A stretch of 64,000 bases of DNA from Ferrovibrio sp. MS7 (GTDB taxonomy: Bacteria > Pseudomonadota > Alphaproteobacteria > Ferrovibrionales > Ferrovibrionaceae), in assembly GCF_038404985.1 (NCBI RefSeq), contig NZ_JBBKBA010000002.1, positions 62,001 through 126,000 of the forward strand, written 5' to 3'. The notes beneath the pieces were generated by a model that saw only the letters and a program-made list of their open reading frames with translations, searched no databases and was not told the origin of the DNA. Both the position numbers and the translations under genes were made by a program. Positions 30,771-43,287 of this stretch are shown here, piece by piece; position 1 is the stretch's first letter; the number at the start of each line of letters is the position of its first letter.

Positions 30771-32541
30771 TTTTCTTCTCCTGCGTCCGCACGCCGGTCA
30801 CCGGCACATACATGGCTTGCTTGAGGTCCGGTGCATTCTCGTCCACCGGCGGCACGCCGAGCAGCGGCGCGATGCGCGAAATGATGCGCCCAGCCGTCGG
30901 CGCCGAAGTCCAGCCGGCCGTGGCAAAACCATAGGTGCCCTTCTGCGGCTTCGGCTCGTCGATCATCACCTGCACGAGGTAGCGCGGCTTATGCATCGGG
31001 AAGCCGGCGACGAAGGTGTTGAACAGCGCCTTGCGATTATAGCCGCCGCGCGCACCGATCTTTTCCGAGGTGCCGGTCTTGCCGCCGACGAGATAGCCTT
31101 CCACATCGGCCTTCTTGCCGGTGCCCTCTTCCACCACCAGCAGCATCAGCTTGCGCATCACGTCCGATACTTCCGGCTTGATCACCTGGCGGCCCGGCAC
31201 CGGCAGGCCCGGCGGACGCTTCACCAGAGTGGGCGGATGCAGCACGCCGCCATTGATCATCGCGGCGGTAGCGGTAGCGAGTTGCAGCGGCGTCACCGAC
31301 AGGCCATGGCCGAAGGCAATGGTCATGGTTTCGACGGTCTTCCAGTTGCGCGGGATCAGCGGCGCGCCGATTTCGGGCAGTTCCAGCGCCACCTTGTTCA
31401 GCATGCCGATCTTGCCCATGAATTCGCGCTGCAAATTCGGGCCGACATCGACGGCCATCTTGGCCGAACCGATGTTGGAGGAATACATGTAGATTTCCGG
31501 CACGCTGAGCCAGCGGCGCTTCGGATGATCGTCGCGAATCTGGAAGCGGGAAATCTGGATCGGGTTGGTAGCGTCATAGCCGCCCGAGAGCTTCACCGTG
31601 CCATAATCCAGCGCCATGGCGGTATTCAGCGTCTTCATGGTCGAGCCCATTTCGTAGACGCCAAGCGTGATGCGGTTGAAGCGCGCATCCTTGGAGGCTT
31701 CGCCCGGATTGAGCGGGTCGAAATCCGGCAGGCTGACCAGCGACACGATCTCGCCGGTATGAATATCGAGCACGATGGCGCCGCCGCCGATGGCTTCGAA
31801 GAACTGCACCGCCTTGGAGAGTTCGTCGCGCACGATATGCTGCACACGGATGTCGATGCTGAGTTCCAGTGGGTCGCCGGTGCGGGCGGGATCGCGCAGG
31901 CTGTCGTCGAAATACTGCTCGATGCCGGCAATGCCCTTGCCGTCGATATCGGTATAGCCGAGCACATGCACCGCCAGATTGCCCTGCGGATAGACGCGCT
32001 TCTGCTCGGTGTGGAAATACAGGCCCGGAATGCCGAGGCGGTTCACTTCATATTGCTGGCGCGGCGTCAGGTTGCGCTTGATCCACACGAAGCTCTTGCC
32101 CGGCGCCAGCTTGTTCTGCAGGTCGGCAACGGTGAATTCCGGCAGGGTCTGGGCCAGCCGCACCGCCGCCTGATCCGGATTGATGATCTTGCGCGGATCG
32201 GCGAACAGCGAGGCGGTCTTGAGGTTGGTCGCCAGCATCTGGCCGTTGCGATCCACCACCGGCTGACGCTCCATCAGCACGGTCTTGGCCAGCAATTCCA
32301 GATTGCTGCCGCGCGCCACGGCGGGTTCCGACACGCCCTTGATCGCGGTGAGCCACACCAGGCGACCTGCCAGGACGCAGAACAGCAGCGAGAACAGCGC
32401 GATGCCGATGACCAGGCGCGAGCGGCCGGTTTCCAGCGCCTGCTTGGTCTCGCCTTCCAGCTTCACCAGGGCCGGACGGCCGGGAATATCGGCGGGCGTG
32501 CAGGGCGGGCGCGGCTTCGGGGTGCGGCGGAACAGTGCCAT
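30757..32541 (-). CDS. ftsI: penicillin-binding protein 3, septal transpeptidase FtsI
   Basis: A 594-residue class B PBP that cross-links septal peptidoglycan with FtsW. A basic cytoplasmic tail and one transmembrane helix (about 43-62, LVIGIALFSLLFCVLAGRLV) precede the PBP dimerisation domain. The transpeptidase domain has STMK with active Ser300, the SSN motif (MYSSNIGSAKMA) and GGKTGTSEK. It overlaps ftsL by one base and murE by 14. Confidence 0.96.
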   Translation of the reverse strand: MALFRRTPKPRPPCTPADIPGRPALVKLEGETKQALETGRSRLVIGIALFSLLFCVLAGRLVWLTAIKGVSEPAVARGSNLELLAKTVLMERQPVVDRNGQMLATNLKTASLFADPRKIINPDQAAVRLAQTLPEFTVADLQNKLAPGKSFVWIKRNLTPRQQYEVNRLGIPGLYFHTEQKRVYPQGNLAVHVLGYTDIDGKGIAGIEQYFDDSLRDPARTGDPLELSIDIRVQHIVRDELSKAVQFFEAIGGGAIVLDIHTGEIVSLVSLPDFDPLNPGEASKDARFNRITLGVYEMGSTMKTLNTAMALDYGTVKLSGGYDATNPIQISRFQIRDDHPKRRWLSVPEIYMYSSNIGSAKMAVDVGPNLQREFMGKIGMLNKVALELPEIGAPLIPRNWKTVETMTIAFGHGLSVTPLQLATATAAMINGGVLHPPTLVKRPPGLPVPGRQVIKPEVSDVMRKLMLLVVEEGTGKKADVEGYLVGGKTGTSEKIGARGGYNRKALFNTFVAGFPMHKPRYLVQVMIDEPKPQKGTYGFATAGWTSAPTAGRIISRIAPLLGVPPVDENAPDLKQAMYVPVTGVRTQEKKIASQ

Positions 32542-33098
32542 CAGCGCAGCCCCCGCTTCTTGTCGTCGGCCGGCTTGTCGCTGCTGCCGCGCATGGCGCC
32601 GAGCACGGCAGCCACATCGCCATCCATATCGTCAAGCGTCGCCGCCTGCTTGGCCGCCACCGGCTGCGCCACAGCGAGCGCCTGAGCCTGCGGCGCCTGA
32701 ACTTGCGGCACTTGGACTTGCTGAGCCGGCATGGGAGCAGCCTGAACTGGAGCCTGCGGCGCGGCAGCCACGGCGGCCGGCGCCGGCTGAGCCGGCATGG
32801 CGACCGGCGGCGCGACGCGCTCCTGGCGCCAGGGCAGGTCCTCGATGCGGGTGATCTGCCGCGCGGTAGCCGGCTTCATGTCGAGCAGGCGCTGCGCCTT
32901 GTCCTGCAGGTATTCCGGACGCGCCAGGTAGCTCCACTCGGCCTGCAGCACGCCGATGGTCTCGCGCTCCTGGCCCAAAGCGCGGTTGAGTTCCACCAGT
33001 TCGTCTTCCAGGCGCTGCACTTCATAGGAAAGCTGGTACAGACCGAAGGCGACGATGCCGAGCAGCAGCAGGGCAATGAAGGAGAAACCGCGGCTCAT
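32541..33098 (-). CDS. ftsL: FtsL-like divisome protein with long Ala/Gln/Pro tail
   Basis: A 185-residue bitopic protein at the ftsL position between rsmH and ftsI. One transmembrane helix (about 5-25, [19 protein letters not shown]) is followed by a heptad coiled coil (about 25-55, [20 protein letters not shown]), and [20 protein letters not shown] is typical of FtsL in alphaproteobacteria. The remaining 90 or so residues are a low-complexity Ala/Pro/Gln/Val tail that ordinary FtsL (about 120 residues) lacks. It overlaps rsmH by four bases. Confidence 0.85.
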   Translation of the reverse strand: MSRGFSFIALLLLGIVAFGLYQLSYEVQRLEDELVELNRALGQERETIGVLQAEWSYLARPEYLQDKAQRLLDMKPATARQITRIEDLPWRQERVAPPVAMPAQPAPAAVAAAPQAPVQAAPMPAQQVQVPQVQAPQAQALAVAQPVAAKQAATLDDMDGDVAAVLGAMRGSSDKPADDKKRGLR

Positions 33099-34093
33099 GC
33101 GGCCTCCTGCATGTCGTCGGCCGGCCAGGCGGCGGCGTCGGTGCGGCGGGCGGCGCGCAGCTTGGCCGAGCGGGCACGCGGATTGGCTTCCGCTTCCTGT
33201 TCGCCTGCCGTGATCGCGCCCTTGTGGATCGGGGCGAAGGACGGCGCGCGGACGGCGGCGGGATTTTCCGGCAGATGGCGCGAGGTGCCGCCGCCCTTGC
33301 CGGCGCGGCGGTCGAGAAACTGCTTCACTACGCGGTCTTCCAGCGAATGGAACGACACCACGGCGAGGCGGCCATCGGGCTTGAGCAGGCGTTCTGCCGC
33401 CAGCAGGCCACGGCGCAGTTCGCCCAGTTCGTCATTCACATGGATGCGCAACGCCTGGAAGGTGCGGGTGGCCGGATGATGGCCGGGCTTGCCGCGTACC
33501 ACGCGGGCAACGATGGCGGCGAGTTGCAGCGTGCGGGTGATCGGGGCCTCGGCACGCGCCTTGACGATGGCGCGGGCGATGGCGCGCGAGCGATGCTCCT
33601 CGCCATAGAGATAGATGATATCGGCCAGCTCGGCCTCGTCGCGGCTGTTCACCACATCGGCGGCGCTCTCGCCGCTTGAGGCATCCATGCGCATGTCCAG
33701 CGGGCCATCCTGCTGGAAGGAAAAGCCGCGCTCAGCCTGGTCGAGCTGCATCGAGGAAACGCCGATATCCAGCGTCACGCCATCGACACCATCGATGCCC
33801 TCATCGGCCAGCAATTCCGCCATGGCGCCGAAACGGCCGCGCAGCAGGCGGAAGCGGCCCGGATGCGCCGCACCAACCCGCGCGGCATGCATCTCCACGG
33901 TGGGATCGCGGTCGATGCCATAGACCTTGCAATCCGCCGCCGCCAACAACGCGCCGGAATACCCCCCGGCACCAAACGTACCATCCACGAAAACCTCGCC
34001 ATCGCGCGGCGCCAAGGCTGCAACAACTTCCGCGCAGAGAACGGGAAGATGCATGGCCTTTGCGGCAGGATCATGGCCGAAGCCAGAGGCCAT
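33095..34093 (-). CDS. rsmH: 16S rRNA (cytosine(1402)-N4)-methyltransferase
   Basis: A 332-residue SAM methyltransferase that modifies C1402 in the ribosomal P site. It has [19 protein letters not shown] at the N-terminus, the SAM motif [35 protein letters not shown] and a C-terminal [16 protein letters not shown]. The ATG at 34093 lies eight bases after the mraZ stop and is preferred over a longer extension into mraZ; a later ATG at 34054 is possible. Second gene of the dcw operon. Confidence 0.94.
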   Translation of the reverse strand: MASGFGHDPAAKAMHLPVLCAEVVAALAPRDGEVFVDGTFGAGGYSGALLAAADCKVYGIDRDPTVEMHAARVGAAHPGRFRLLRGRFGAMAELLADEGIDGVDGVTLDIGVSSMQLDQAERGFSFQQDGPLDMRMDASSGESAADVVNSRDEAELADIIYLYGEEHRSRAIARAIVKARAEAPITRTLQLAAIVARVVRGKPGHHPATRTFQALRIHVNDELGELRRGLLAAERLLKPDGRLAVVSFHSLEDRVVKQFLDRRAGKGGGTSRHLPENPAAVRAPSFAPIHKGAITAGEQEAEANPRARSAKLRAARRTDAAAWPADDMQEAA

Positions 34094-34101
34094 GCCGGCG
34101 C

Positions 34102-34575
34102 TCACGATATCGCCCCCGATTTCAACTGCGTCTTGAGCCGCGCCTTGGCCGCCGCATCGCGCTCGGCCCAGGCCTTCGGCTCCCAAAGCTGGAAATTGCG
34201 GCCACGACCGACGAACACCGCCTCGCCCGGCGCGGCTAGGCCGGCATGCTCGAGCAAAGCCTGCGGCAGCACGATGCGGCCTTCGCCGTCGAACTGCGCC
34301 AGGGTCAGGGAAGCCAGCAGGGTGTCTTCAAGGTCGGCGCGCTCGGCGGAGAATTCCGGCATCGCGGCGATGCGGCCATGCACGCCCTTGAGATACTCGT
34401 TGCCGCCCGCCACCAGGGCGCGGGCTTCGTAGGTGGCATCAGCCACCCAGTCAGGGCCGAGATAGACGCCGCCTTCGGGACCCTGGCGGCCGAGCAGGGC
34501 GCGGAACGGCGCAGGCACGGAAATCCGCCCCTTGGCATCGATCCGATTCCGAAATGTGGAGAGGAAAACTTCCAC
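34102..34575 (-). CDS. mraZ: transcriptional regulator MraZ
   Basis: A 157-residue protein with two AbrB/SpoVT-type repeats. The first is [19 protein letters not shown] near the N-terminus, the second is [16 protein letters not shown] near residue 95. MraZ forms rings and represses its own operon by binding TGGGN repeats. The likely start is GTG at 34575 (giving the conserved EVFLSTF), with a GGGGGG stretch a few bases upstream; a TTG four codons earlier is less likely. First gene of the dcw cluster. Operator-like repeats lie about 65-100 bases upstream. Confidence 0.94.
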   Translation of the reverse strand: MEVFLSTFRNRIDAKGRISVPAPFRALLGRQGPEGGVYLGPDWVADATYEARALVAGGNEYLKGVHGRIAAMPEFSAERADLEDTLLASLTLAQFDGEGRIVLPQALLEHAGLAAPGEAVFVGRGRNFQLWEPKAWAERDAAAKARLKTQLKSGAIS

Positions 34576-34640
34576 AATGCCCCCCAAAAGCCGTCGAAAC
34601 GGCCCGCTGCCCCGCCCAAAGGCCGGAAATACTGCCCCTT

Positions 34641-34684
34641 TGGGATGTTATGGGATAGCATGGGCTAGGATGGGCGTCAATGGA
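34641..34684. promoter_or_regulatory. MraZ-box array and dcw promoter
   Basis: TGGG begins at 34641, 34651, 34661 and 34671 (TGGGA, TGGGA, TGGGC, TGGGC), four boxes at exact 10-bp period, with a degenerate fifth (TGGA) at 34681. E. coli MraZ recognises TGGGN repeats separated by five bases. On the minus strand TTGACG (34675-34680), a 17-base spacer and TATCCC (34652-34657) form a sigma70-like promoter facing mraZ, so boxes and promoter overlap. The TGGG reads on the strand opposite to mraZ. Binding is inferred. Confidence 0.75.
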
Positions 34685-34851
34685 GAATGATTGGGCCGGC
34701 ATGGCGATTCGGCCTAAAGATTTCAGAAACTTGGCTGCGGTAGCTCACCTGGGCAATGCCTTGTTTTGTTCTCGTTCCTTTGGGGAAGAATGAACCCTTG
34801 CCGGGGGGGCGCGGGAGCCGCTACACCGGGGGACATAGACCGGAGGAACGA

Positions 34852-35442
34852 GTGCGCTTCAGTCCCCCTGCCCTAGCGACCCTGGCCCGCCTGGCCCTGC
34901 TGGCTGTCCTGCCGCTGCTTGCCGCTGCCATACCGGCCGCGCGGGCCCAGATCGGCATCAATGAATTCCTGCCGCGCCAAGCCCCGGCACTGAAGCGTTT
35001 TTCCGTCGTCGCCAGCACCGCCAACAACCAATGCCTCACGGTGCAGCCGACAGGCAGCGACATCACCCGGCTGCGCCCCGATGTGCTGCTGAGCCCCTGC
35101 GAATTCAGCATCGACAACCAGACTCAGGGCTTCTTCATCACCCGCACGGTGCGCGAGCGGAACCAGATATTCTTCGCCGCCAATCCGGCCTATTGCCTGG
35201 CCATGGATCCGCGCAACCGCCGCCTTGTCGCGGTGGCCTGCGGTGTCAACGCCGAGATGTTCGCGGCCAATCCGCAGCATTTCGAATTGCGCCGCGGCGG
35301 CCTGGCCGTGGTCACCGACAGCGGCGAGGCCTGGTGCGTGGATACCCGCGCCAGAGAAGGCTTTTCGCAACTTTTCGAGCCGTATTTCATGCCCTGCCCG
35401 AGCCAGATCGGCGAGGCCTTCATGATGCGCGTGAATCGATAA
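34852..35442 (+). CDS. secreted protein with three cysteine-containing repeats, beta-trefoil-like
   Basis: A 196-residue protein, no family recognised with certainty. The GTG at 34852 with GGAGG five to six bases upstream is the best start; it gives a signal peptide with hydrophobic core LALLAVLPLLAAA and cleavage after ARA near residue 32. The mature part has three similar units, each with two cysteines and an aromatic end: NNQCLTV to SPCEF to FFIT; AYCLAMD to VACGV to HFEL; AWCVDTR to PCPSQ to FMMRV. This threefold pattern resembles ricin-type beta-trefoil lectins without the exact QxW motif. It is likely periplasmic or secreted, with disulphides. It diverges from the dcw promoter and ends beside rnpB. 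Function unknown. Confidence 0.7.
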   Translation: MRFSPPALATLARLALLAVLPLLAAAIPAARAQIGINEFLPRQAPALKRFSVVASTANNQCLTVQPTGSDITRLRPDVLLSPCEFSIDNQTQGFFITRTVRERNQIFFAANPAYCLAMDPRNRRLVAVACGVNAEMFAANPQHFELRRGGLAVVTDSGEAWCVDTRAREGFSQLFEPYFMPCPSQIGEAFMMRVNR

Positions 35443-35450
35443 ATACAATG

Positions 35451-35834
35451 GTGCCAGACGGCCTGTAAGCCGGGTTCTGTCCACCCACTTGCGTGGGCTG
35501 TACGGCCATTCCTCTGGGACATCCGTTGCCGGATGCCTCGCGCGACCGACCCGGATGGCAGGCCGGAAAAAGCCTCGCCTGCTTGCGCAAGCCGCCATCC
35601 CTATTTGGTCTTGCTCCCGGTGGGGTTTGCCATGCCGCTCCTGTTGCCAGGCGCGCGGTGCGCTCTTACCGCACCTTTTCACCCTTGCCGCCGGCATTGC
35701 TGGCGGCGGCGGTCTGTTCTCTGTGGCACTGTCCCTGGGGTCGCCCCCGCCGGGTGTTACCCGGCACCGCTTTTCCGTGGAGCCCGGACTTTCCTCGCCC
35801 CCGAAAGAGCGCGGCCGTCCAGCCATCTGGCACC
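35451..35834 (-). ncRNA. rnpB: RNase P RNA, bacterial type A
   Basis: The catalytic RNA that matures tRNA 5' ends. On the minus strand it contains the universal GAGGAAAGTCCGGGCTCC near the 5' end and, near the 3' end, ACAGAACCCGGCTTACAGG. The ends are set by helix P1: GGTGCCAGATGGC at the 5' end pairs with GCCGTCTGGCACC at the 3' end, giving about 384 nucleotides. The usual ACAG and P15/P16-type GGTGAAA-type features are recognisable between. Every open frame across it is a shadow. Confidence 0.96.
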
Positions 35835-35841
35835 GCCGCGA

Positions 35842-35870
35842 GCAATAGACCCGCGAGGCGCCAGTATCAA
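35842..35870 (-). promoter_or_regulatory. candidate rnpB promoter
   Basis: On the minus strand TTGATA (35865-35870), 17 bases, then TATTGC (35842-35847), eight bases before the P1-defined 5' end of rnpB. The -35 is good and the -10 weak; the spacing to the RNA end is what supports it. It sits in the gap after the amidase stop. Confidence 0.5.
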
Positions 35871-35879
35871 GCGCCCAGT

Positions 35880-36623
35880 TTAAGCTCTTTGCGCGATGTG
35901 GTGAATCAGGCTGGTGGTTTCCGGATCGGCGATGCCGTCGATCCGCGCCGGCCGCCAATGGCGCTGGAAAGCGCGCACCACCGTCTCGGTCAGCGGGTCA
36001 TAGATGCCGCTGCCCTCGATGCCGTAGCCGATGCGGTCGAGCGCCACCTGCAGGTCCACCACAGCCCCGCTTTTCATGCCCGGGCGCAGTTCCGGCGCAT
36101 GCGGCGAGGGGCGGAATTCGGGGCTGGGCCACAGGCCGAAGCCGGCCTGCGCCAGCCGCGCCCAGGGGAACAGTTCGCCCGGATCTTCCTTGCGTTGCGG
36201 TGCCACGTCGGAATGGCCGATGAACCCGGCGGCCGGAATCGAATGCCGCGTCTTGATCTGCTGCAGCAACGGCAGCAAAGCCGCGATCTGTGCTTCCGGG
36301 AACGGCCGGTAGCCGAATTCATGGCCGGGATTGACCAGTTCGATGCCGATGGAGCGCGCGTTCACATCGCGGATGCCGCGCCAGAAAGCGACGCCGGCAT
36401 GCCAGGCGCGCGCCTCTTCCGCCACCAGCCGGGTGATCGTGCCATCCTCGTCGACCACGTAATGCGCCGAAACCTTGGCTTCCGCATCGGTCAGGCGGTT
36501 CAAGGCCGCTTCCGCCGTCTGCATGCCGGTATAATGCAGCACCACCATATCCACCGGCTTGCGGCACCGGCGTTCGTCGAAATTCGGCGAGGCGCGCTCG
36601 AGCATGGTCACTACATCCGTCAT
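35880..36623 (-). CDS. N-acetylmuramoyl-L-alanine amidase, AmpD/AmiD type
   Basis: A 247-residue peptidoglycan amidase. The Amidase_2 domain (about 20-180) has zinc ligands in VVLHYTG, EEARAWHAGVAFWRG and GHSDVAPQRKEDPG, with SIGIELVNPG in the core. A C-terminal peptidoglycan-binding domain (about 185-240, DLQVALDRIGYGIEG and FQRHWRPARIDGIAD) follows. There is no clear signal peptide, so a cytoplasmic recycling role like AmpD is possible; AmiD, a lipoprotein, has the same two domains. It sits 15 bases after the EamA transporter gene on the same strand, so the two may be co-transcribed. Confidence 0.9.
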   Translation of the reverse strand: MTDVVTMLERASPNFDERRCRKPVDMVVLHYTGMQTAEAALNRLTDAEAKVSAHYVVDEDGTITRLVAEEARAWHAGVAFWRGIRDVNARSIGIELVNPGHEFGYRPFPEAQIAALLPLLQQIKTRHSIPAAGFIGHSDVAPQRKEDPGELFPWARLAQAGFGLWPSPEFRPSPHAPELRPGMKSGAVVDLQVALDRIGYGIEGSGIYDPLTETVVRAFQRHWRPARIDGIADPETTSLIHHIAQRA

Positions 36624-36637
36624 GCCCTCAACTCCAC

Positions 36638-37567
36638 TTAATCCGAACCAGCTTTGACCTTCGCTGCCGCCAGCGCGGCGCGTTCTTCCACACTCTGCGC
36701 CGGCTTCTTGTCGGCAATCTGGCTATCGCGCAGGGTAACGATCAGCACGCCCAGCAGGGTGATCGCGGCGCCGATCAGCGCCCGTTCGCTCAGGCGCTCT
36801 CCCAGGATGATGACGCTGAACAGGATGCCCATCACCGGCGCCATGGTCACACCCGGATTGACCAGGGCGACGGGGTAAAGCCGCAGCAGGTAATAGACGC
36901 CGCCATGGCCAAACAGCGACACGCCGATGATCGAATAGGCCAGCAACGACCATTCGCCCCAGCCGGCGGCCTGTGTTGCCTGCCATTGACCCTGTTCGAA
37001 GAAATACGACAGCAGCAGCAGGCCGGGCGCAGAAGCCACGCCGATCCAGGCCTGCATCGCCAGCGGATCGACATGCTGGATACGGCGCACCAGCACTTGG
37101 CCGTAGGACATGGATACCATTGCCAGCAGGCAGATCAGCAGCGCCATGCCATAGGTCAGGATGGCGGGATCGAAGCTCATCACCACCGAGCCGATGAAGG
37201 CCAGCGCGATGCCAAGGCCACGGCGCCAGCGCACCGTTTCGCCCAGCATCAGCCAGGCCAGCAGGGCCGATACCGGCCCTCCAAGCTGCACGATCACGGC
37301 GATGACCGAAACATCATGCGCCATCTTGATGGCATTGAACATCAGCGCGAAATGCAGCGTGCCCATGAACAGTGCGATCTGCAGCACCAGGCTCATCTGC
37401 CCCTTATGCAGCTTCAGCCAGGGCAGCAGCAGCAGCCCGAGCCCGAGGAAGCGCAGGCCGGTGAAAAAGATCGGCGGGAAGTGGCCAACGGCGAGTTTCG
37501 AGGCAACGAAATTGAAGCCCCAGACGGCGCAAATGGATATAAGCAGCAAAAGGTGCAGGGGACGCAT
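36638..37567 (-). CDS. DMT-superfamily EamA transporter
   Basis: A 309-residue inner-membrane protein with about ten helices arranged as two EamA repeats (5-TM each). The first repeat begins HLLLLISICAVWGFNFVASK, the second after residue 145. LGGPVSALLAWLMLGE and ILFSVIILGERLSERALIGA are the usual GE(R/T)-type ends of EamA units. Family members export amino acids or metabolites such as O-acetylserine; the substrate is unknown. A charged Ala/Lys tail (about 285-309) ends the protein. Confidence 0.88.
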   Translation of the reverse strand: MRPLHLLLLISICAVWGFNFVASKLAVGHFPPIFFTGLRFLGLGLLLLPWLKLHKGQMSLVLQIALFMGTLHFALMFNAIKMAHDVSVIAVIVQLGGPVSALLAWLMLGETVRWRRGLGIALAFIGSVVMSFDPAILTYGMALLICLLAMVSMSYGQVLVRRIQHVDPLAMQAWIGVASAPGLLLLSYFFEQGQWQATQAAGWGEWSLLAYSIIGVSLFGHGGVYYLLRLYPVALVNPGVTMAPVMGILFSVIILGERLSERALIGAAITLLGVLIVTLRDSQIADKKPAQSVEERAALAAAKVKAGSD

Positions 37568-37737
37568 CGCGGGACACTATCAAAGCGCCCACAGGGGGGC
37601 CAGAAAAGAACGCGCCCCTGCCATGCATGGCCTGCATGACGGTTATGCGCCGGAACGGGCCCGGCTCTTGGCCTCGTGGACGGGAACGGCTTTACTGCGC
37701 CGGCAGCGGAACATACGGCAGAACATTGGGGGCGCAG

Positions 37738-38319
37738 ATGGCAGCGGCAGGCAAGAAGCCGGGCAACAAGGTGACAAAAGCGGCAAAAGCCCAAGAAACC
37801 GCCGTGGGAACGCGAACCCACCGGCCGATCGTTTCCTCGGCGCATCTCGCATCCGAACGCCTGAGCGAACTCAGCGAATTCGAGTTTGCCCTGATGATGA
37901 CCGCCAATGCCTTCAACCGCTGGATCGTGCGCTGCATGAATGCCGCCGGCACGCCGGACCTGGCGGCGCTGGACGTGATGGTGCTGCATGGCGTGAATCA
38001 CCGCGACCGCCCGAAGCGGTTGGCCGATCTCTGCCTGGTGCTGAATGTGGAAGACAGCCACACCGTCAATTACGGCCTCAAGAAGCTGCAGCGCCTGGGG
38101 CTGGTGAGCGGCGAGAAACGCGGCAAGGAAATCCACTATTCCACCACGGCGGCGGGCCGCGAGGCCTGCCTCAGCTATCGCAAGGTGCGCGAGGAATTGC
38201 TGGCCGAGGCCGCCGCCCTGATCGGCCGACAGCCGGGCGAGATCGCCCGCATCGCCGAGACCATGCGGGCCCTGTCCGGCCTCTACGACCAGGCCGCCCG
38301 CGCCGCCGCCTCGCTTTAG
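37738..38319 (+). CDS. winged-helix (MarR-like) regulator
   Basis: A 193-residue DNA-binding protein. The N-terminal 35 residues are Lys/Ala-rich (AAAGKKPGNKVTKAAKAQ). A MarR-type winged helix follows at about 75-160, with FNRWIVRCMNAAGTPDL, RPKRLADLCLVLNVEDSHTV and YGLKKLQRLGLVSGEKRG (recognition helix and wing). The ATG at 37738 with GGGGG upstream is preferred over an in-frame extension of 37 residues. It is 69 bp upstream of the 5-oxoprolinase gene on the same strand, with an inverted repeat between, so it probably controls that gene. Its ligand is unknown. Confidence 0.85.
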   Translation: MAAAGKKPGNKVTKAAKAQETAVGTRTHRPIVSSAHLASERLSELSEFEFALMMTANAFNRWIVRCMNAAGTPDLAALDVMVLHGVNHRDRPKRLADLCLVLNVEDSHTVNYGLKKLQRLGLVSGEKRGKEIHYSTTAAGREACLSYRKVREELLAEAAALIGRQPGEIARIAETMRALSGLYDQAARAAASL

Positions 38320-38332
38320 GACGATGACTATT

Positions 38333-38351
38333 CGTTGACAATTTATCAACG
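38333..38351. promoter_or_regulatory. inverted repeat overlapping a -35 box before the oxoprolinase gene
   Basis: CGTTGA (38333-38338), seven bases, TCAACG (38346-38351): a perfect 6-bp dyad. It overlaps TTGACA (38335-38340), a consensus -35 hexamer, but no good -10 is seen 17 bases downstream. A dyad of this size suits a MarR-family dimer such as the product of the gene just upstream. Function inferred. Confidence 0.45.
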
Positions 38352-38388
38352 TCCTGGGATGGTGCCGTCACCTTGAACGGAGGATCAG

Positions 38389-42030
<3,642 letters not shown>

Positions 42031-42110
42031 TCGCCGCCCAAATTCCGCCACAGTAACCGGCGAGTCTCCCTCCACTGCATGCCGCTGCTTATTCATGCCG
42101 TGGAGGGGGA

Positions 42111-43100
42111 GTGCATCGCTTTGCCGCTACCTGTGCCGTTCTGCTGCTGGGTTCCACTGGCCCGGCATTGGCCCAGGATGCGTTCCCGGACTGCCCGCTT
42201 TTCGTCAGTCCCGATGATGCCGCGATCTGCGGCATCGGTCGCGACAGCAGTTTGCCACCGCTCTACGATCCAACACCGGCCTTGATGCTGCTGGGCCAGC
42301 GTCCGCTGCTGGATATGCAGGATATCGACCTCACAACGCCGAACCACGCCCAGCCCTATCAGGTCAGAACCTACAGCACGACGGCTACACCGCTCACCGG
42401 CTATGACCTGCCGCTGCTGGATGGCCTCACCCTTACTGGCACGGACGCGCTGAGTCGCAGTATTGATGCCGAAAGCGAGACCAACACGCTGAAAGGCAAG
42501 TTCGGCCTCGCCTATGAGGAGTATGGCGTAAAGTTCAAGGTCAATCCCGATGCCGCGCTGATCTGGAGCGATCTGGCCGGCAGCGGTGCGCGACGCCTCG
42601 GCGTCGACAACCAGGCTTCCGCCCTGCTCAGCCAGAACCTGACCCTGACGCTTTCCGCCGGCTATGACAGCCTGTTCGATGCCGCCGATCCCGCTGCCTC
42701 GATCAGCCGGGACCGACACCGCGTCTCCCTGGCGCAGCATTTCGCCAGCGGCTACAAGTTCGGCCTCTCGGCACAGCGGCAGAACGAATACCGTGCAGCG
42801 GAACGGCGCGACATAAACAGCTTCGGCCTGCAGATCGGCGTGCCCTTAAGCGACAGCCTGAATTTCACCGCCAGCCACGAATTCGCCCTCGGCCAGAAGC
42901 GCGACCTGACGACCCGTAACGCGTTGCCCATCGCCGGCCAGCAGCAAAGCCTGGATATGCAGATGCACTGGACACCGCTGGCGCTGGACCGCCGCGCCAT
43001 GACCCTGATGGCCGCCTATTCGATCAGCCAGGAAGCCTGGGGCGGCTATGCCGATCCGGCGCTGGCCCAGGCGCGACTGAACCTGGCGATGCGCTTTTGA
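42111..43100 (+). CDS. putative outer-membrane beta-barrel protein
   Basis: A 329-residue exported protein, no family recognised. The GTG at 42111, preceded by GGAGGGGG, gives a signal peptide ending ALA near residue 21. Two cysteines lie in the first 40 residues (DCPLF, AICGIG), then from about residue 125 the chain alternates polar and hydrophobic residues as in barrel strands (KGKFGLAYEEYGVKFKV, NLTLTLSAGYDSLFDA, GYKFGLSAQRQNEYRA). It ends NLAMRF, with the C-terminal Phe that BamA substrates carry. It follows the oxoprolinase gene by 80 bp on the same strand. Barrel assignment is inferred from pattern alone. Confidence 0.6.
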   Translation: MHRFAATCAVLLLGSTGPALAQDAFPDCPLFVSPDDAAICGIGRDSSLPPLYDPTPALMLLGQRPLLDMQDIDLTTPNHAQPYQVRTYSTTATPLTGYDLPLLDGLTLTGTDALSRSIDAESETNTLKGKFGLAYEEYGVKFKVNPDAALIWSDLAGSGARRLGVDNQASALLSQNLTLTLSAGYDSLFDAADPAASISRDRHRVSLAQHFASGYKFGLSAQRQNEYRAAERRDINSFGLQIGVPLSDSLNFTASHEFALGQKRDLTTRNALPIAGQQQSLDMQMHWTPLALDRRAMTLMAAYSISQEAWGGYADPALAQARLNLAMRF

Positions 43101-43171
43101 GGTTCACGCCCCCTGCTCGATGAATGCTTCCAGCGGCAGCAGCCGCGCCAGACAATCGGCGCAGCTTAAGT

Positions 43172-43191
43172 CGGCTATACTGCCGTTTTTT
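43172..43191 (+). terminator. weak intrinsic terminator candidate
   Basis: A CGGC-TATACT-GCCG hairpin followed by six T, about 70 bases after the beta-barrel gene. The 4-bp stem is short; the run of T is the main support. The loop TATACT could equally be a -10 box for the next gene. Confidence 0.3.
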
Positions 43192-43287
43192 GGCGCTGTG
43201 GCATTTTTGCGGCCCGTTTACGCGGGGGCAGGCTTTTCTTAGTCCGCTTCACTGCTAGAGTCGCGGCAAAGTTCCGGGAGAAACGCC

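Noticed and set aside
30619-32685. 688-residue plus-strand ORF opposite ftsI and murE
   Set aside because: Antisense shadow; His/Arg/Ala-rich composition, no domain.
35489-35848. ORFs across rnpB on the plus strand
   Set aside because: They are shadows of the RNase P RNA, which has conserved core sequences and a matched P1 helix.
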